Part shown: one piece after another, positions 9,021 to 18,632 of the stretch
How the letters are laid out: the number at the start of each line of letters is the position of its first letter
Position numbering within the stretch: position 1 is the stretch's first letter
Origin: Acidimicrobiaceae bacterium
GTDB taxonomy: Bacteria > Actinomycetota > Acidimicrobiia > Acidimicrobiales > Palsa-688
Direction of reading: 5' to 3'
DNA length: 50,378 nt
Assembly: GCA_003156595.1 (NCBI GenBank)
Contig: PMHH01000113.1
Coordinates: forward strand, 1-50,378
Notes under the pieces: model-generated
The model's database searches: none
Told to the model about the DNA's origin: nothing
What the model saw: only the letters and a program-made list of their open reading frames with translations
Made by a program: the position numbers and the translations under genes

Positions 9021-10441
9021 GCTCCCGCCGGCTGACTGATGGGCAACCTGACCTGGAAGCGGGTATCCCCTGGCACCGACTCCACCCGGATGTCGCCGTG
9101 GTGCCGGCGAACCACGATGCGGTAGCTGATGTCGAGTCCGAGCCCGGTGCCCCGTCCAACGTCCTTGGTAGTGAAGAAGGGTTCGAAAATGCGCCGTTGC
9201 AGCTCAGCGGGAATCCCCGGGCCGGTGTCGCCGATCTCGACTACCGCGCAGTCCGCCTCCCGGAACGTGCGGATAGTCAGCGTTCCCTTGCCCTCCATGG
9301 CGTCAATGGCGTTGTGGATGATGTTCGTCCACACCTGGTTGAGCTCGCCCTCCCGGGCGCAGATGGTGGGCAGGGTGCGATCGAAGTCGCGTACCACCTT
9401 TACGCCTTCTTTGAGCTTGTGGGAGAAGATGACCAGAGTGCTCTCCAGCCCGGCGTGAATATCGATGTCGTCGAGCGGTGCTTTGTCCAGGTGGCTGTAA
9501 TCCTTCATGGCCCCGACAAGTTCGGAGATGCGGCCGGCCGAGTTGCGGATCTCGTTGACCAAGCTCTCGATGTCCAATCCAAGCGATATCCAGCGGACGG
9601 CCAAGGCCGCGCCTGGGCCGGCGGCCGCTTGCACTCTCTCCAGCCACGTATCGTCGAGGCCGGCGGCGGCCAGGGCCGGAGCGAGCTGCCACGGGTCGTC
9701 CACACCGGCGTCCTGCAAGCTCTTCGCCAAGGCGTCCTCGAGATCGCCGGCTTCCAGGGTCGAGAGGGACGGAGCAGTCCGGGCCCGCCCGATCGCTTCG
9801 TTGAGCAGGTCGAGCAACTTCGAGAGGTCGTCCCTTCCGATCATCGGGGCCAGGTCGACCATGGCCAGGCGGGCTTCCCGAAGCCGGTCGCCGACGGCCT
9901 CCGCAGCTCGGACCTCGGCGGCGGCCGGGTTGTTGAGTTCGTGGGCCAAGCCGGCGGAAAGGGAACCAAGGGCAATCAGTTTTTCCCGTTGTCCCACCAG
10001 GGCTTCCGAGTTGGTCATCCCCAGGAACAACCCGTCCAGGAGGTGCACCGCCATCGGAAACCAGGTGTTCAGCAGCTGAGCGAAGTCCTCGGCCCGCAAC
10101 TGGAACAGGCGCGCATGCGTCACTGTCCGCAAAGTGTTGGCATAGGTCTGATCGCCCGACGAGCTGACAAACGCTCTGGTCGCCCCGCTGTAGGCGCCCG
10201 CCTGGCTGGCCGTGGTCCTGACCACGTCGGCGCCGTCCAGACGCTTCACCAACTGGATCTCTCCGTCCAGGAGGACGCAGAACCAGTGGGCCGGCTGTCC
10301 CTCCACGAAGACGTTCACGCCCGCTTCGTAGGTCTCGACGGTGCCATGCCCTACCAACCAGTCCAGCTGTTCGTCGCTCAGACTCTCGAAAAGGAAACAG
10401 GCCCCCAGCTCCGCCCTGAGGTCCGTCGACGCCGAGCTCAC
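9017..10441 (-). CDS. Sensor histidine kinase with N-terminal cyclic-nucleotide-binding domain
   Basis: CNMP-type region ETYEAGVNVFVEGQPAHWFCVLLDGEIQLVKR; H-box LSAGLAHELNNPAAAE; N-box NIIHNAIDAMEGKG; G-boxes IGDTGPGIP and GRGTGLGLDIS. GTG start overlaps the stop of the upstream gene (GTGA). Confidence 0.87.
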   Translation of the reverse strand: MSSASTDLRAELGACFLFESLSDEQLDWLVGHGTVETYEAGVNVFVEGQPAHWFCVLLDGEIQLVKRLDGADVVRTTASQAGAYSGATRAFVSSSGDQTYANTLRTVTHARLFQLRAEDFAQLLNTWFPMAVHLLDGLFLGMTNSEALVGQREKLIALGSLSAGLAHELNNPAAAEVRAAEAVGDRLREARLAMVDLAPMIGRDDLSKLLDLLNEAIGRARTAPSLSTLEAGDLEDALAKSLQDAGVDDPWQLAPALAAAGLDDTWLERVQAAAGPGAALAVRWISLGLDIESLVNEIRNSAGRISELVGAMKDYSHLDKAPLDDIDIHAGLESTLVIFSHKLKEGVKVVRDFDRTLPTICAREGELNQVWTNIIHNAIDAMEGKGTLTIRTFREADCAVVEIGDTGPGIPAELQRRIFEPFFTTKDVGRGTGLGLDISYRIVVRRHHGDIRVESVPGDTRFQVRLPISQPAGA

Positions 10442-12102
10442 AGCAACTCCAGGTAACGGTGCACGAGGGTCACCGCCATCGCCCCTTCTCCGACCGCGGA
10501 CGCCACCCGTTTGACGGATTGGCCGCGCACGTCCCCCGCCGCGAACACCCCTGGCGCGCTCGTTTCCAGGAAGTAGGGCTGTCGTTCGAGGGGCCAGTCG
10601 GGCGGCAGCTGCCCGTTGGAAAGCAGGTCGGGACCGGTCAGTACAAACCCGTTCTCGTCCCGTAGCACCTCTTTGCCCAGCCAGTCCGTGCAGGGGGCGG
10701 CCCCGATGAAGATAAACAGCCATGACGCGTCGACTTCCTCGACCGTGCCGGCAGCTCGGTCGGCCAGGGACAACCGCTCCAGGTGGTCACTGCCGCTGGC
10801 GCCCACCACCTCGGTGCGAGTGCGCACGTGCACGTTGGGAAGGGCTGCGATCTGCTGGATCAGGTAGTGAGACATCGACTCTTGCAGGCCGTCACCCCGC
10901 ACCATGATGGTGACGTTGCGGGCGAAGCGGGAGAAGAAGACGGCCGCCTGCCCAGCCGAGTTGGCGCCGCCAATGATGTACACGTCTTCGTCCCGGCACG
11001 TCTGCGCCTCGGTGGTTGCCGCGCCGTAGTAGACGCCCCGGCCGGTGAATTCCTCCACTCCGGGCGCCGGCAGTCGACGGTAGGCGACGCCGGTAGTCAG
11101 GACCACCGCGTGAGCCGACAGCTGGGTGCCGTCAGCCAGCCGCACCACCCGCGCCGATCCACAGAGCTCGAGACTCGACACCTCTGACACCAGCAGCATC
11201 TCCGTCCCGAAGCGACGGGCCTGGGTCGCCGCTCGGCGGGCCAGATCACCACCTTTGATGCCAGAGGGAAAGCCCAGGTAGTTCTCGATAAACGAGCTCT
11301 GGCCGGCCTGGCCACCGACCGCCTCTCTCTCGACCAGCACTGTGCGCAAACCCTCGGAGGCCCCGTACACCGCGGCACCCAGTCCGGCCGGACCACCTCC
11401 GATGACGATGAGATCGTAGAACGGTAGGGAGGGCGTCGACGACAGGCCGAACGCCCTGGCCACGTCGACGATCGTCGGCTCGACCAGGGTCTCGCCCGAG
11501 TCGGTCAGAACCACTGGCAGGTGATCGGCGCTGCCGCCACTGGCGGACAAGAGCCGGGCCGCCTCCGGGTCGTGCTCGATCTCCAGCCATTTGAACGGCA
11601 CCTGGTTGCGGGTCAGAAAGTCCTTGACCTCATGGGACTGGGCCGACCAACGGTGGCCAATCACCTTGGTGCGCTCGTCTGACGTGAGACGGTCCTGCAT
11701 CTTCCAGTCCTCGAGAAGGTCGTCAAGGACAGGGAACAGTTTCTCCTGGGGCGGGTCCCAGGGTTTGAGCAGGTAGTAGTGCACATCCGCCTTGTTGATG
11801 GCGGCGATTGCTGCATCGCTGTCCGCGTAGGCGGTCAGGAGCACCCGGCGGGCTTTCGGATAGAGCTGGCGGGCTTGCTCGAGAAACTCGACACCGGTCA
11901 TCGCCGGCATGCGATGGTCCGCCAGCAGCAACCCGACCTTTTCATCTCGGAGCTTCAGCTCCTTGAGGGCATCCAGGGCCGCCTGGCCAGACTCGGCCCG
12001 GCGGATCCGGTAGTCCTCGGCGTATTGTTGGCGTAGGTCCCGGGCCAGGGCACGGGACACTTCCGGATCGTCGTCGACCGTAAGGAGTATCGGAGGCGCC
12101 AT
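10438..12102 (-). CDS. Response regulator - glutaredoxin-like - thioredoxin reductase-like FAD oxidoreductase fusion
   Basis: MAPPILLTVDDDPEVSRALARDL...LLLADHRMPAMTG...YYLLKPWD (REC); middle RWSAQSHEVKDFL...; then DLIVIGGGPAGLGAAVYGASEGLRTVLVE...GVFAAGDVRGQSVKRVASAVGEGAMAV (TrxR fold). Confidence 0.9.
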   Translation of the reverse strand: MAPPILLTVDDDPEVSRALARDLRQQYAEDYRIRRAESGQAALDALKELKLRDEKVGLLLADHRMPAMTGVEFLEQARQLYPKARRVLLTAYADSDAAIAAINKADVHYYLLKPWDPPQEKLFPVLDDLLEDWKMQDRLTSDERTKVIGHRWSAQSHEVKDFLTRNQVPFKWLEIEHDPEAARLLSASGGSADHLPVVLTDSGETLVEPTIVDVARAFGLSSTPSLPFYDLIVIGGGPAGLGAAVYGASEGLRTVLVEREAVGGQAGQSSFIENYLGFPSGIKGGDLARRAATQARRFGTEMLLVSEVSSLELCGSARVVRLADGTQLSAHAVVLTTGVAYRRLPAPGVEEFTGRGVYYGAATTEAQTCRDEDVYIIGGANSAGQAAVFFSRFARNVTIMVRGDGLQESMSHYLIQQIAALPNVHVRTRTEVVGASGSDHLERLSLADRAAGTVEEVDASWLFIFIGAAPCTDWLGKEVLRDENGFVLTGPDLLSNGQLPPDWPLERQPYFLETSAPGVFAAGDVRGQSVKRVASAVGEGAMAVTLVHRYLELL

Positions 12103-12249
12103 CCGGCCCATTCTGGCACCGTTTGCCCGCTTATCCCTCAACTCGGAGGCTCCAGACGTCGATAGCTACTCCAGTCGATGAGGAGGATGAAGCATGAACG
12201 ATGACAGCGCTTTCGTGGAGGCTGTCTTCGGTTTGCGCCAGGGCCCCGG

Positions 12250-13476
12250 GTGCGCTCCGTGACCTTGTCGACTTGGGTACGCCGGGGCTTCCACCGCACT
12301 CCTCGCGACGCCGACGATGTGGTCGAGCTGGAGCTGGCCGCGCGCCCGACGGGAGGCGAAGAGGGCAAGAGTGAGCCCCGAGATGATCTGCCCGCGGCTG
12401 ATCTGCCGGACCTCGGGGATCGCTTTGGCCTCAAGGATCGTCTCGAGCAGGCCCTCGCCGACGCGCCTCTGAGCGGTCCGATGCCAGCCCTGCTGCTCCT
12501 GGATCTGGACGAGTTCAAGACGGTCAACGACAGTCACGGTCGCTCGGCGGGCGACGAAGTGCTCCGCCTGACCGGCAGCCGCCTATTGACCGCCGTCTTA
12601 CTGCACGGAAGCGCCTTCCGGGTCGGAAGCGACCAGTTCGTCGTCTTGCTCGACCGGACGACTCCGGACGAAGCCGTCTCCATTGCCAGTCGGGTCCTGA
12701 CCGCCGTCAGAGAGCCAATGCAGGCTCACGGGACGACCATAGAGGTCACCGCGTCGATCGGGGTCGTCATGCTCGGTGATCGTCGTCGAGCAGACGGTTT
12801 GCTCAGGGACGCGGATGTCACCATGTACCGGGCCAAGGCGGAAGGCGGCAACCGGGTCGACATCTACAGCCGGGAGCTCGACGACTGGGCGCTCAGTCGC
12901 AAGAGGGACGTCGATAGCCTCGCCAAGGAGGTCGACGAGCTCCGGCTGGAAAACCAGATGCTCACCGAGGCGACCATCACCGACACCGGAACCGGCCTGC
13001 CCAACTCGGCGGCTTTCGAAGCCGACCATCTCCAGCTGCACGCCCGCCACACCCGTTCGCGCGAGAAGTATGCCCTACTGGTGGCCGAGATCGATCACCT
13101 CCACGACAGCAACCAGCGCTTTAGTCTCCCGGCCGGGCATCAGGCGCTTCGGGCTGTGGGCCAGACCCTCAACGGCACGGTACGACAGGGTGACCGCGCC
13201 TATCGCTACGGCGAGGCGGAGTTCGCCGCCCTACTCCCCGGCGCAGGTATGCGGGAAGCAGTCATTGCCGCGGAACGGATCCGGTCGAGCGTCGAGAAAC
13301 TCGCCATCGCGCATCCTGCTAACCCGCTCGGAGTCGTCACCGTGACCGTCGGCGTGATCGAGGTGGGCTTCCGCCACCCAACCGCCAAGGATGTCCTGGT
13401 GGAACTCAATGCTCTTCTCCAGGAGGGCAAGCACACCGGGCAGAACAGGATCGTCTGGCCCGGCAAGGTCCAGTGA
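12250..13476 (+). CDS. Tandem GGDEF-domain protein with both signature motifs degenerate
   Basis: LLLDLDEFKTVNDSHG...AFRVGSDQFVVLL (GSDQF) and LLVAEIDHLHDSN...AYRYGEAEFAALLPGAG (GEAEF). Start codon uncertain. Confidence 0.75.
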   Translation: MRSVTLSTWVRRGFHRTPRDADDVVELELAARPTGGEEGKSEPRDDLPAADLPDLGDRFGLKDRLEQALADAPLSGPMPALLLLDLDEFKTVNDSHGRSAGDEVLRLTGSRLLTAVLLHGSAFRVGSDQFVVLLDRTTPDEAVSIASRVLTAVREPMQAHGTTIEVTASIGVVMLGDRRRADGLLRDADVTMYRAKAEGGNRVDIYSRELDDWALSRKRDVDSLAKEVDELRLENQMLTEATITDTGTGLPNSAAFEADHLQLHARHTRSREKYALLVAEIDHLHDSNQRFSLPAGHQALRAVGQTLNGTVRQGDRAYRYGEAEFAALLPGAGMREAVIAAERIRSSVEKLAIAHPANPLGVVTVTVGVIEVGFRHPTAKDVLVELNALLQEGKHTGQNRIVWPGKVQ

Positions 13477-13500
13477 CCCCAAAGAGGTCTGCAGTGACGG

Positions 13501-14193
13501 TCAAGCGTCCGGTGTCTGGCCTGACCTAAGTAGGCGCTCGATCTGGTTGTAGAGGGCTGTCAGGGTTTCGATCCGGGCGATCTCCGTAACCGTGAAGTCC
13601 ATGGTGACGGGACGGGCCACGAAGACCACAGCGACCCCGCTGGAGCCGTCAGAGTTCGGCACCGCCAGCAGGCAGACCTCCCCCGGCAGCCGCGTGGCGA
13701 AAGGTTCGGGAAGCGTGCTGGTGCGCCGGAAAACGGCGCGGTTGCCCTCTAGGGCGGCCCGACCGGCGTCATACCGGATCGCCTCATCGCGGCTGCTCAC
13801 CCATGCGACCGGCGACGAGCACAGGTCAGCGATGCCCTCGGCCAACGTGTCAGCCGAGTGGCCACGACCGGCCTCTAAGATCGCGGCCACTCGACCCATA
13901 TTGGCCACGACAGGGTCCTCCGCGTCCGTCGCCTGGTAGGACACCAGAGAGGTTGCCGCGTTCATGGCGAGGTCATCTCGCAGATCCTGCAGATCCGGCT
14001 CGTCGGAGAACTCGACGACGAGGTCGTCCACGGCGGACTCCCCACCCGTGCGGTGCACGTCGATCGACAAGATGTTCCCTCCGTGGATGCCGATGATGGT
14101 CGCAACCTGCCCGAGCGCGCCCGCCCGGTCGGTCAGAGAGATTCGCAGCCGAATGATGTGACCCACGAGCGGGACCGTAGCATCATGGTTCAC
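13501..14193 (-). CDS. ACT domain-containing protein
   Basis: IIRLRISLTDRAGALGQVATIIGIHGGNILSIDVHR is a canonical ACT domain. Confidence 0.8.
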   Translation of the reverse strand: MNHDATVPLVGHIIRLRISLTDRAGALGQVATIIGIHGGNILSIDVHRTGGESAVDDLVVEFSDEPDLQDLRDDLAMNAATSLVSYQATDAEDPVVANMGRVAAILEAGRGHSADTLAEGIADLCSSPVAWVSSRDEAIRYDAGRAALEGNRAVFRRTSTLPEPFATRLPGEVCLLAVPNSDGSSGVAVVFVARPVTMDFTVTEIARIETLTALYNQIERLLRSGQTPDA

Positions 14194-14650
14194 GACCGAG
14201 AGGCGGACTGGGCGGCCCCGGCGGTGCTGAAGAGCCGCCGCGCCTCGGTCGGGAGCGGGTGTCGATGACGCGCCACGGGCCGGAGCGAACCGTCTGCACC
14301 CGCCGGGCCAGCCGGTGGCCGGCCGCCCGGATGACGAGGTGGCGCACCGGGCCGATCATGAGCAGCAGACCGACGGCATCGCCAATGAACCCCGGCACGC
14401 AAATCATCACTCCGCCGATGAGCACTACCAATCCGTCTAGCAACTCCCGGGTAGGCACTTCGCCCCGAGCCAACCTCTCCCGGGTGTGGGCCAGCACCCC
14501 GACCCCGACGCGCCGGACGACTAAGGGCCCGAGCGCGCTCACGACGATCAGGATCGCCAACGCCCAGAGGAAGCCGATCTGCTCGGCCACGACCACGAAC
14601 GAAGCGATCTCTGCGGCAATGAACAGCAGCACACCGAGAAAGAACACCAC
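14183..14650 (-). CDS. fxsA: FxsA family membrane protein
   Basis: VVFFLGVLLFIAAEIASFVVVAEQIGFLWALAILIVVSALGPLVVRR...LLDGLVVLIGGVMICVPGFIGDAVGLLLMIGPVR; start (GTG) estimated inside a longer ORF. Confidence 0.72.
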   Translation of the reverse strand: MVFFLGVLLFIAAEIASFVVVAEQIGFLWALAILIVVSALGPLVVRRVGVGVLAHTRERLARGEVPTRELLDGLVVLIGGVMICVPGFIGDAVGLLLMIGPVRHLVIRAAGHRLARRVQTVRSGPWRVIDTRSRPRRGGSSAPPGPPSPPLGREP

Positions 14651-14733
14651 TAGCAGGGTAAGGGAGCGGACCGATGTTGAGGCCGCGGTTCTTTGAAAGC
14701 TGACCGCGGCGGCGGCCGGGACCGCGAGCAGGT

Positions 14734-15711
14734 TCAGCCGGCCGGTTCTGCCTCGGTCGCCACTTCCATGGTCAGTGGGTTGATGCCGACTCCGGCGTGG
14801 TCGTAGGCGGCCTCCGGGTCGGCGCGAACATGCACGTCGAGCCGGTGGGCGTCGTCGCCGACGAGGATTCGCCACTTCCCAGCGCGCACACCGTCCAGGA
14901 TGATGGTCGCGGCGCCGGCTGCACCGAGAGGGGCGCCGTCGCGGAAACCTTCTTCGAGCATCTTGACCGTCCCGCGCAACTGGTCGGCGGAGAACTCGGC
15001 GACGGGGAGGCCCCGCCGAACCATCTGCTCTCGAGTCGTGACAAGATCCGCGTCCGTCAGGGCATCGGGCTCGGGGCGGCCGAAGTAACGCCGGGAGTTG
15101 GCCACGATGTCCGTGCCGATGTGACCTGGCATCACTACCGAGACCTGGACATGGGGAGCGTTCACGCGCAGGTCCTCGATCAGCGCCTCCGAGAATCCTT
15201 TGACCGCGAATTTGGCGGTGCTGTAGGCGGTGTGCGGGATCCCCGGACCAAGCGAAGCCCAGAAGCCATTTACGCTGCTGGTGTTGACCAGCCGGGCCTC
15301 CTCGGCGGCCATCAGATTGGGCAGGAAGGCCCGGGCGCAGTAGTACACGCCCCACCAGTCGACAGCGAAAGTTCGCTCCCAGACCTCTCGACTGTCGGCG
15401 ACAAAGCTGCCTGCGCCTCCGATCCCGGCATTGTTGAACAACAGCTCGATCACGTTCCCGTGCGCGTCGACTACCCCGTCTCGGAATGCCAGGACGGCGG
15501 CCTCGTCGGAGACGTCGCACTCATAGGTCGTCACCTTCGTCCCGGCCGGAGCCTCAGTCTCAGCCCGAGCCTGGGTCTCAGCGAGGCCAGTAGGGTTGAC
15601 GTCACAAGTAGCGACGGAGCATCCCTCCGCAGCCAACTGGATGACCAATTCCCGGCCCATCCCGGACCCGCCGCCGGTGACGACGGCCCGCTTACCCCCG
15701 AAAGACTCCAT
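14734..15711 (-). CDS. Short-chain dehydrogenase/reductase (SDR)
   Basis: VVTGGGSGMGRE (TGxxxGxG), NNAG, S...YSTAK catalytic motifs. Confidence 0.93.
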   Translation of the reverse strand: MESFGGKRAVVTGGGSGMGRELVIQLAAEGCSVATCDVNPTGLAETQARAETEAPAGTKVTTYECDVSDEAAVLAFRDGVVDAHGNVIELLFNNAGIGGAGSFVADSREVWERTFAVDWWGVYYCARAFLPNLMAAEEARLVNTSSVNGFWASLGPGIPHTAYSTAKFAVKGFSEALIEDLRVNAPHVQVSVVMPGHIGTDIVANSRRYFGRPEPDALTDADLVTTREQMVRRGLPVAEFSADQLRGTVKMLEEGFRDGAPLGAAGAATIILDGVRAGKWRILVGDDAHRLDVHVRADPEAAYDHAGVGINPLTMEVATEAEPAG

Positions 15712-15779
15712 GCGTACGGAACTGTATCCGTCTTCTATCGTGTGTGCCGCGGCCGAGCTGACAAATAAGGAGCGTCGCC

Positions 15780-17537
15780 ATGCTGGATGTCCTGGTCAAA
15801 GGTGGAACCGTTGTGAATGGCACCGGTGCTACTCCCTTCACGTCGGATGTCGGTATCCGTGACGGCCGAGTGGTCGAAGTCGGAGCTATCTCGGATTCGG
15901 CCCATGAGGTGATCGACGCGGACGGTGCCATTGTCACTCCCGGATGGATCGACGTCCACACCCATTACGACGGCCAGGTCACCTGGGACGACGCCCTCGA
16001 GCCGTCGGCGTCCAACGGGGTGACCACCGTGGTCATGGGCAACTGCGGGGTCGGTTTCGCTCCGGTGCGGCCCAGCGATCACGACGCCCTGGTCGACCTG
16101 ATGGAGGGCGTGGAGGACATCCCCGGGTCGGCCCTCACCGTCGGGATGCCCTGGGGTCAGTGGGAGACCTTCGGCGAGTATCTCGACCTTCTCGCCGAGC
16201 GCAGGTACGCCCTCGACATCGCGGCCCAGGTGGCGCATGGGGCGGTGCGCTTCTACGTGATGGGAGAGCGGGGCGCCGCCAACGAGGACGCCACCGCGGA
16301 CGACCTGGCCGCCATGGCGACCCTCGTCGAGGAGGCCCTCCGGGCGGGCGCGGTGGGCTTTTCGACCTCGCGCACCATCGGCCACCGGGCTCGTTCCGGC
16401 CGGCCGGTGCCCGGGACGTTCGCGCCCGAGGAAGAGCTGGTCGCCCTCGCCGGCGCCTTGCGTGCCGCGGGCCACGGCGTGTTCGAGGCGATCATGGCCG
16501 GGACCATCGGCCAACTCCCCCGGCTGGGCGGTGAGCGGGCCAAGCTCATCGACGAGGTACCCCTACTCGAAGCCGTCTCTCATGCGTGTGAGCGGCCCGT
16601 GACCTTCACGGTGGCCCAACTTTTTGAAGACTGCGATCACTGGCGGGAAGTGATCGATGCCGCCGCTGCAGCCAACTCACGCGGTGCCGACCTCCGGCCC
16701 CAGATCATCCCCCGTTCGGTCACCATCATGACGAGCCTGGACACCTACCACCTCTTCATGGCCCGCCCCACCTACAAGAAGATCGCCCACATGCCGCTCG
16801 CCGAGCGGGTGGCCGAGATGCGCCGGCCCGAGGTCCGCCAGGCGATCCTGTCCGAGTCCAATGATGCGCCGGCGCCGGGCGATTTCACGTCCCTCGTCGT
16901 GGAGCTGTTCGAGCCGGCGCTGCCGCTGACGTTCCCCTTGACCGAGCCGATCAACTACGAGCCCCGGCTCGACGAGTCCGTCTGGGCCCAAGCCTTCGCC
17001 GCCGGCCAGGACCCCACCACTCGGATGTACGACCTTTTGCTCGCGGATGACGGCCGGGCGTTCTACGCCTTGTTCGGTTCCAACTTTGTCGGCGGCACCC
17101 TGGACGCCTGCCGGGAGATGCTCCTCGAGCCGCACACGGTGACCGGCCTCGGTGACGCCGGGGCTCATGTCAACCTGATCTCCGATTGCTCGGCCTCGAC
17201 GTTCCATCTCACCCACTGGGCCCGGGACCGCAGCCGCGGTGAGCGGCTTCCGATCGAGCTCCTGGTGCGCAAGCTCAGTGCAGGCAACGCCGACCTCTAC
17301 GGCCTCTCCGACCGAGGTGTCATCGCCGCCGGGAAGCGGGCCGACATCAACGTCATCGACCTCGATGGGCTCCGCATCTGCCAGCCCGAGCTGCGCTACG
17401 ACCTCCCGGCCGGTGCCAGCCGGATCCTCCAACCCGCGAAGGGGTACCTGGCCACCTTGGTGCACGGGGTCGTCACCCGCCGCCACGACACCGACACCGG
17501 CCAAAGGTCGGGACGTCTGGTGCGGGGCGCCGCCTGA
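15780..17537 (+). CDS. N-acyl-D-amino-acid deacylase-like amidohydrolase
   Basis: VKGGTVVNGTG...GWIDVHTHYDGQVTWD...GVTTVVMGNCGVGFAPVRP; C-term ADINVIDLDGL. RBS-like aaggag upstream. Confidence 0.9.
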   Translation: MLDVLVKGGTVVNGTGATPFTSDVGIRDGRVVEVGAISDSAHEVIDADGAIVTPGWIDVHTHYDGQVTWDDALEPSASNGVTTVVMGNCGVGFAPVRPSDHDALVDLMEGVEDIPGSALTVGMPWGQWETFGEYLDLLAERRYALDIAAQVAHGAVRFYVMGERGAANEDATADDLAAMATLVEEALRAGAVGFSTSRTIGHRARSGRPVPGTFAPEEELVALAGALRAAGHGVFEAIMAGTIGQLPRLGGERAKLIDEVPLLEAVSHACERPVTFTVAQLFEDCDHWREVIDAAAAANSRGADLRPQIIPRSVTIMTSLDTYHLFMARPTYKKIAHMPLAERVAEMRRPEVRQAILSESNDAPAPGDFTSLVVELFEPALPLTFPLTEPINYEPRLDESVWAQAFAAGQDPTTRMYDLLLADDGRAFYALFGSNFVGGTLDACREMLLEPHTVTGLGDAGAHVNLISDCSASTFHLTHWARDRSRGERLPIELLVRKLSAGNADLYGLSDRGVIAAGKRADINVIDLDGLRICQPELRYDLPAGASRILQPAKGYLATLVHGVVTRRHDTDTGQRSGRLVRGAA

Positions 17538-17563
17538 CCTGCCGTCTAACACACTCCACACTC

Positions 17564-17932
17564 TTACGGCCGGCGAAGAACGATCCGGCAGGGCACCTCG
17601 ATCTTCTCATCGAGGTGATAGCTGGCGCAGATCCGGTGGTAGCCGTCAGCGACCCATAGCGGTACACCGTGGACGAGTAGAACTGGAGACAGCTTCTCGC
17701 CAGCCTTGACCTTCTTGAGATCGGCCGCGACCTCGGAGTCATCCGAGCCGAGGAGCGGCAGGTTGGCGGCCCGCAGGATATCTTTCGCCGCGTAAAACTT
17801 GAGCGACTGCTTTTTACGCAAACGCTTGACCAGCTTGGCCGCCGCGTCCGGCCCGACCAGCAACGACAGATAGGACTCGGCCGCTGGGAAGTCCTGCGAC
17901 TCGGGCTCGTCTTTCCAATGTTCGGTAGCCAC
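17564..17932 (-). CDS. Conserved hypothetical protein with ParB/sulfiredoxin-like C-terminus
   Basis: LSPVLLVHGVPLWVADGYHRICASYHLDEKIEVPCRI resembles ParB-type 'DGxHR' segment. Confidence 0.6.
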   Translation of the reverse strand: MATEHWKDEPESQDFPAAESYLSLLVGPDAAAKLVKRLRKKQSLKFYAAKDILRAANLPLLGSDDSEVAADLKKVKAGEKLSPVLLVHGVPLWVADGYHRICASYHLDEKIEVPCRIVLRRP

Positions 17933-18026
17933 AGATCTGGACGCTACTCCTCACAGGGCGGCTCATTGGGGTGAGGCGAGAGCGGCGTGACGTCATCTGT
18001 GCGCCACACGCGCCGCGGCATCGAGC

Positions 18027-18551
18027 ATGCTGACTGTCATGATCGCGCCGCCATTTCCGGATCCGAGCATTCCTGTGGCGTCAAGAGCGGAAGTGCTCGT
18101 CGGGTACCTCGATTACTTCCGCTATCGGCTCATAACCAAGATCAGGGGACTGCCCGCCGGCGAGCTGCGGAGAAGTCGGCTGCCGTCGGGCTGGACGCCG
18201 ATCGAATTGTTCAAGCATCTGATCTATGACGAGCTGCGCTGGGTCGAATGGCGCTTCGAGGGTCGTGACGTCGCTGATCCCTGGGGCGACGATCGCGACG
18301 ACCGCTGGTACGTCTCCCACGAAGAGACCCTCGACGACCTGGTAGCCGCCCTCCACGCCCAAGCGGCGCGAACTCGCGCGGTCATCGAGACCAACGATCT
18401 GGCCCAGATCGGCAAACCAGGACCCGGTTGGAATGGCGCCGACCTCCCGACCCTCGAGCGCATCCTGCTTCATCTGATCCAGGAGTACGCCCGTCACCTC
18501 GGTCACCTCGATATCGTCGCCGAGCTCGCCGATGGTCAGGTCGGCGAGTAG
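18027..18551 (+). CDS. DinB-like / DUF664-family protein
   Basis: YFRYRLITKIRGLPAGELRRSRLPSGWTPIELFKHLIYDELRWVEWRF...LLHLIQEYARHLGHLDIV. Confidence 0.75.
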   Translation: MLTVMIAPPFPDPSIPVASRAEVLVGYLDYFRYRLITKIRGLPAGELRRSRLPSGWTPIELFKHLIYDELRWVEWRFEGRDVADPWGDDRDDRWYVSHEETLDDLVAALHAQAARTRAVIETNDLAQIGKPGPGWNGADLPTLERILLHLIQEYARHLGHLDIVAELADGQVGE

Positions 18552-18632
18552 GGGCCGGGCGACGTTGGCCGGCTGACCTCTCCCGTCACCGTCATGGTCA
18601 GAAACCAGGGTCGGGAGAGATACTGTGACGGA

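Noticed and set aside
9098-10456. 452-aa plus-strand ORF opposite the cNMP-HK
   Set aside because: Antisense shadow of a kinase with all catalytic boxes.
14797-15768. 323-aa plus-strand ORF opposite the SDR gene
   Set aside because: Antisense shadow; the SDR frame has TGxxxGxG and YxxxK motifs.
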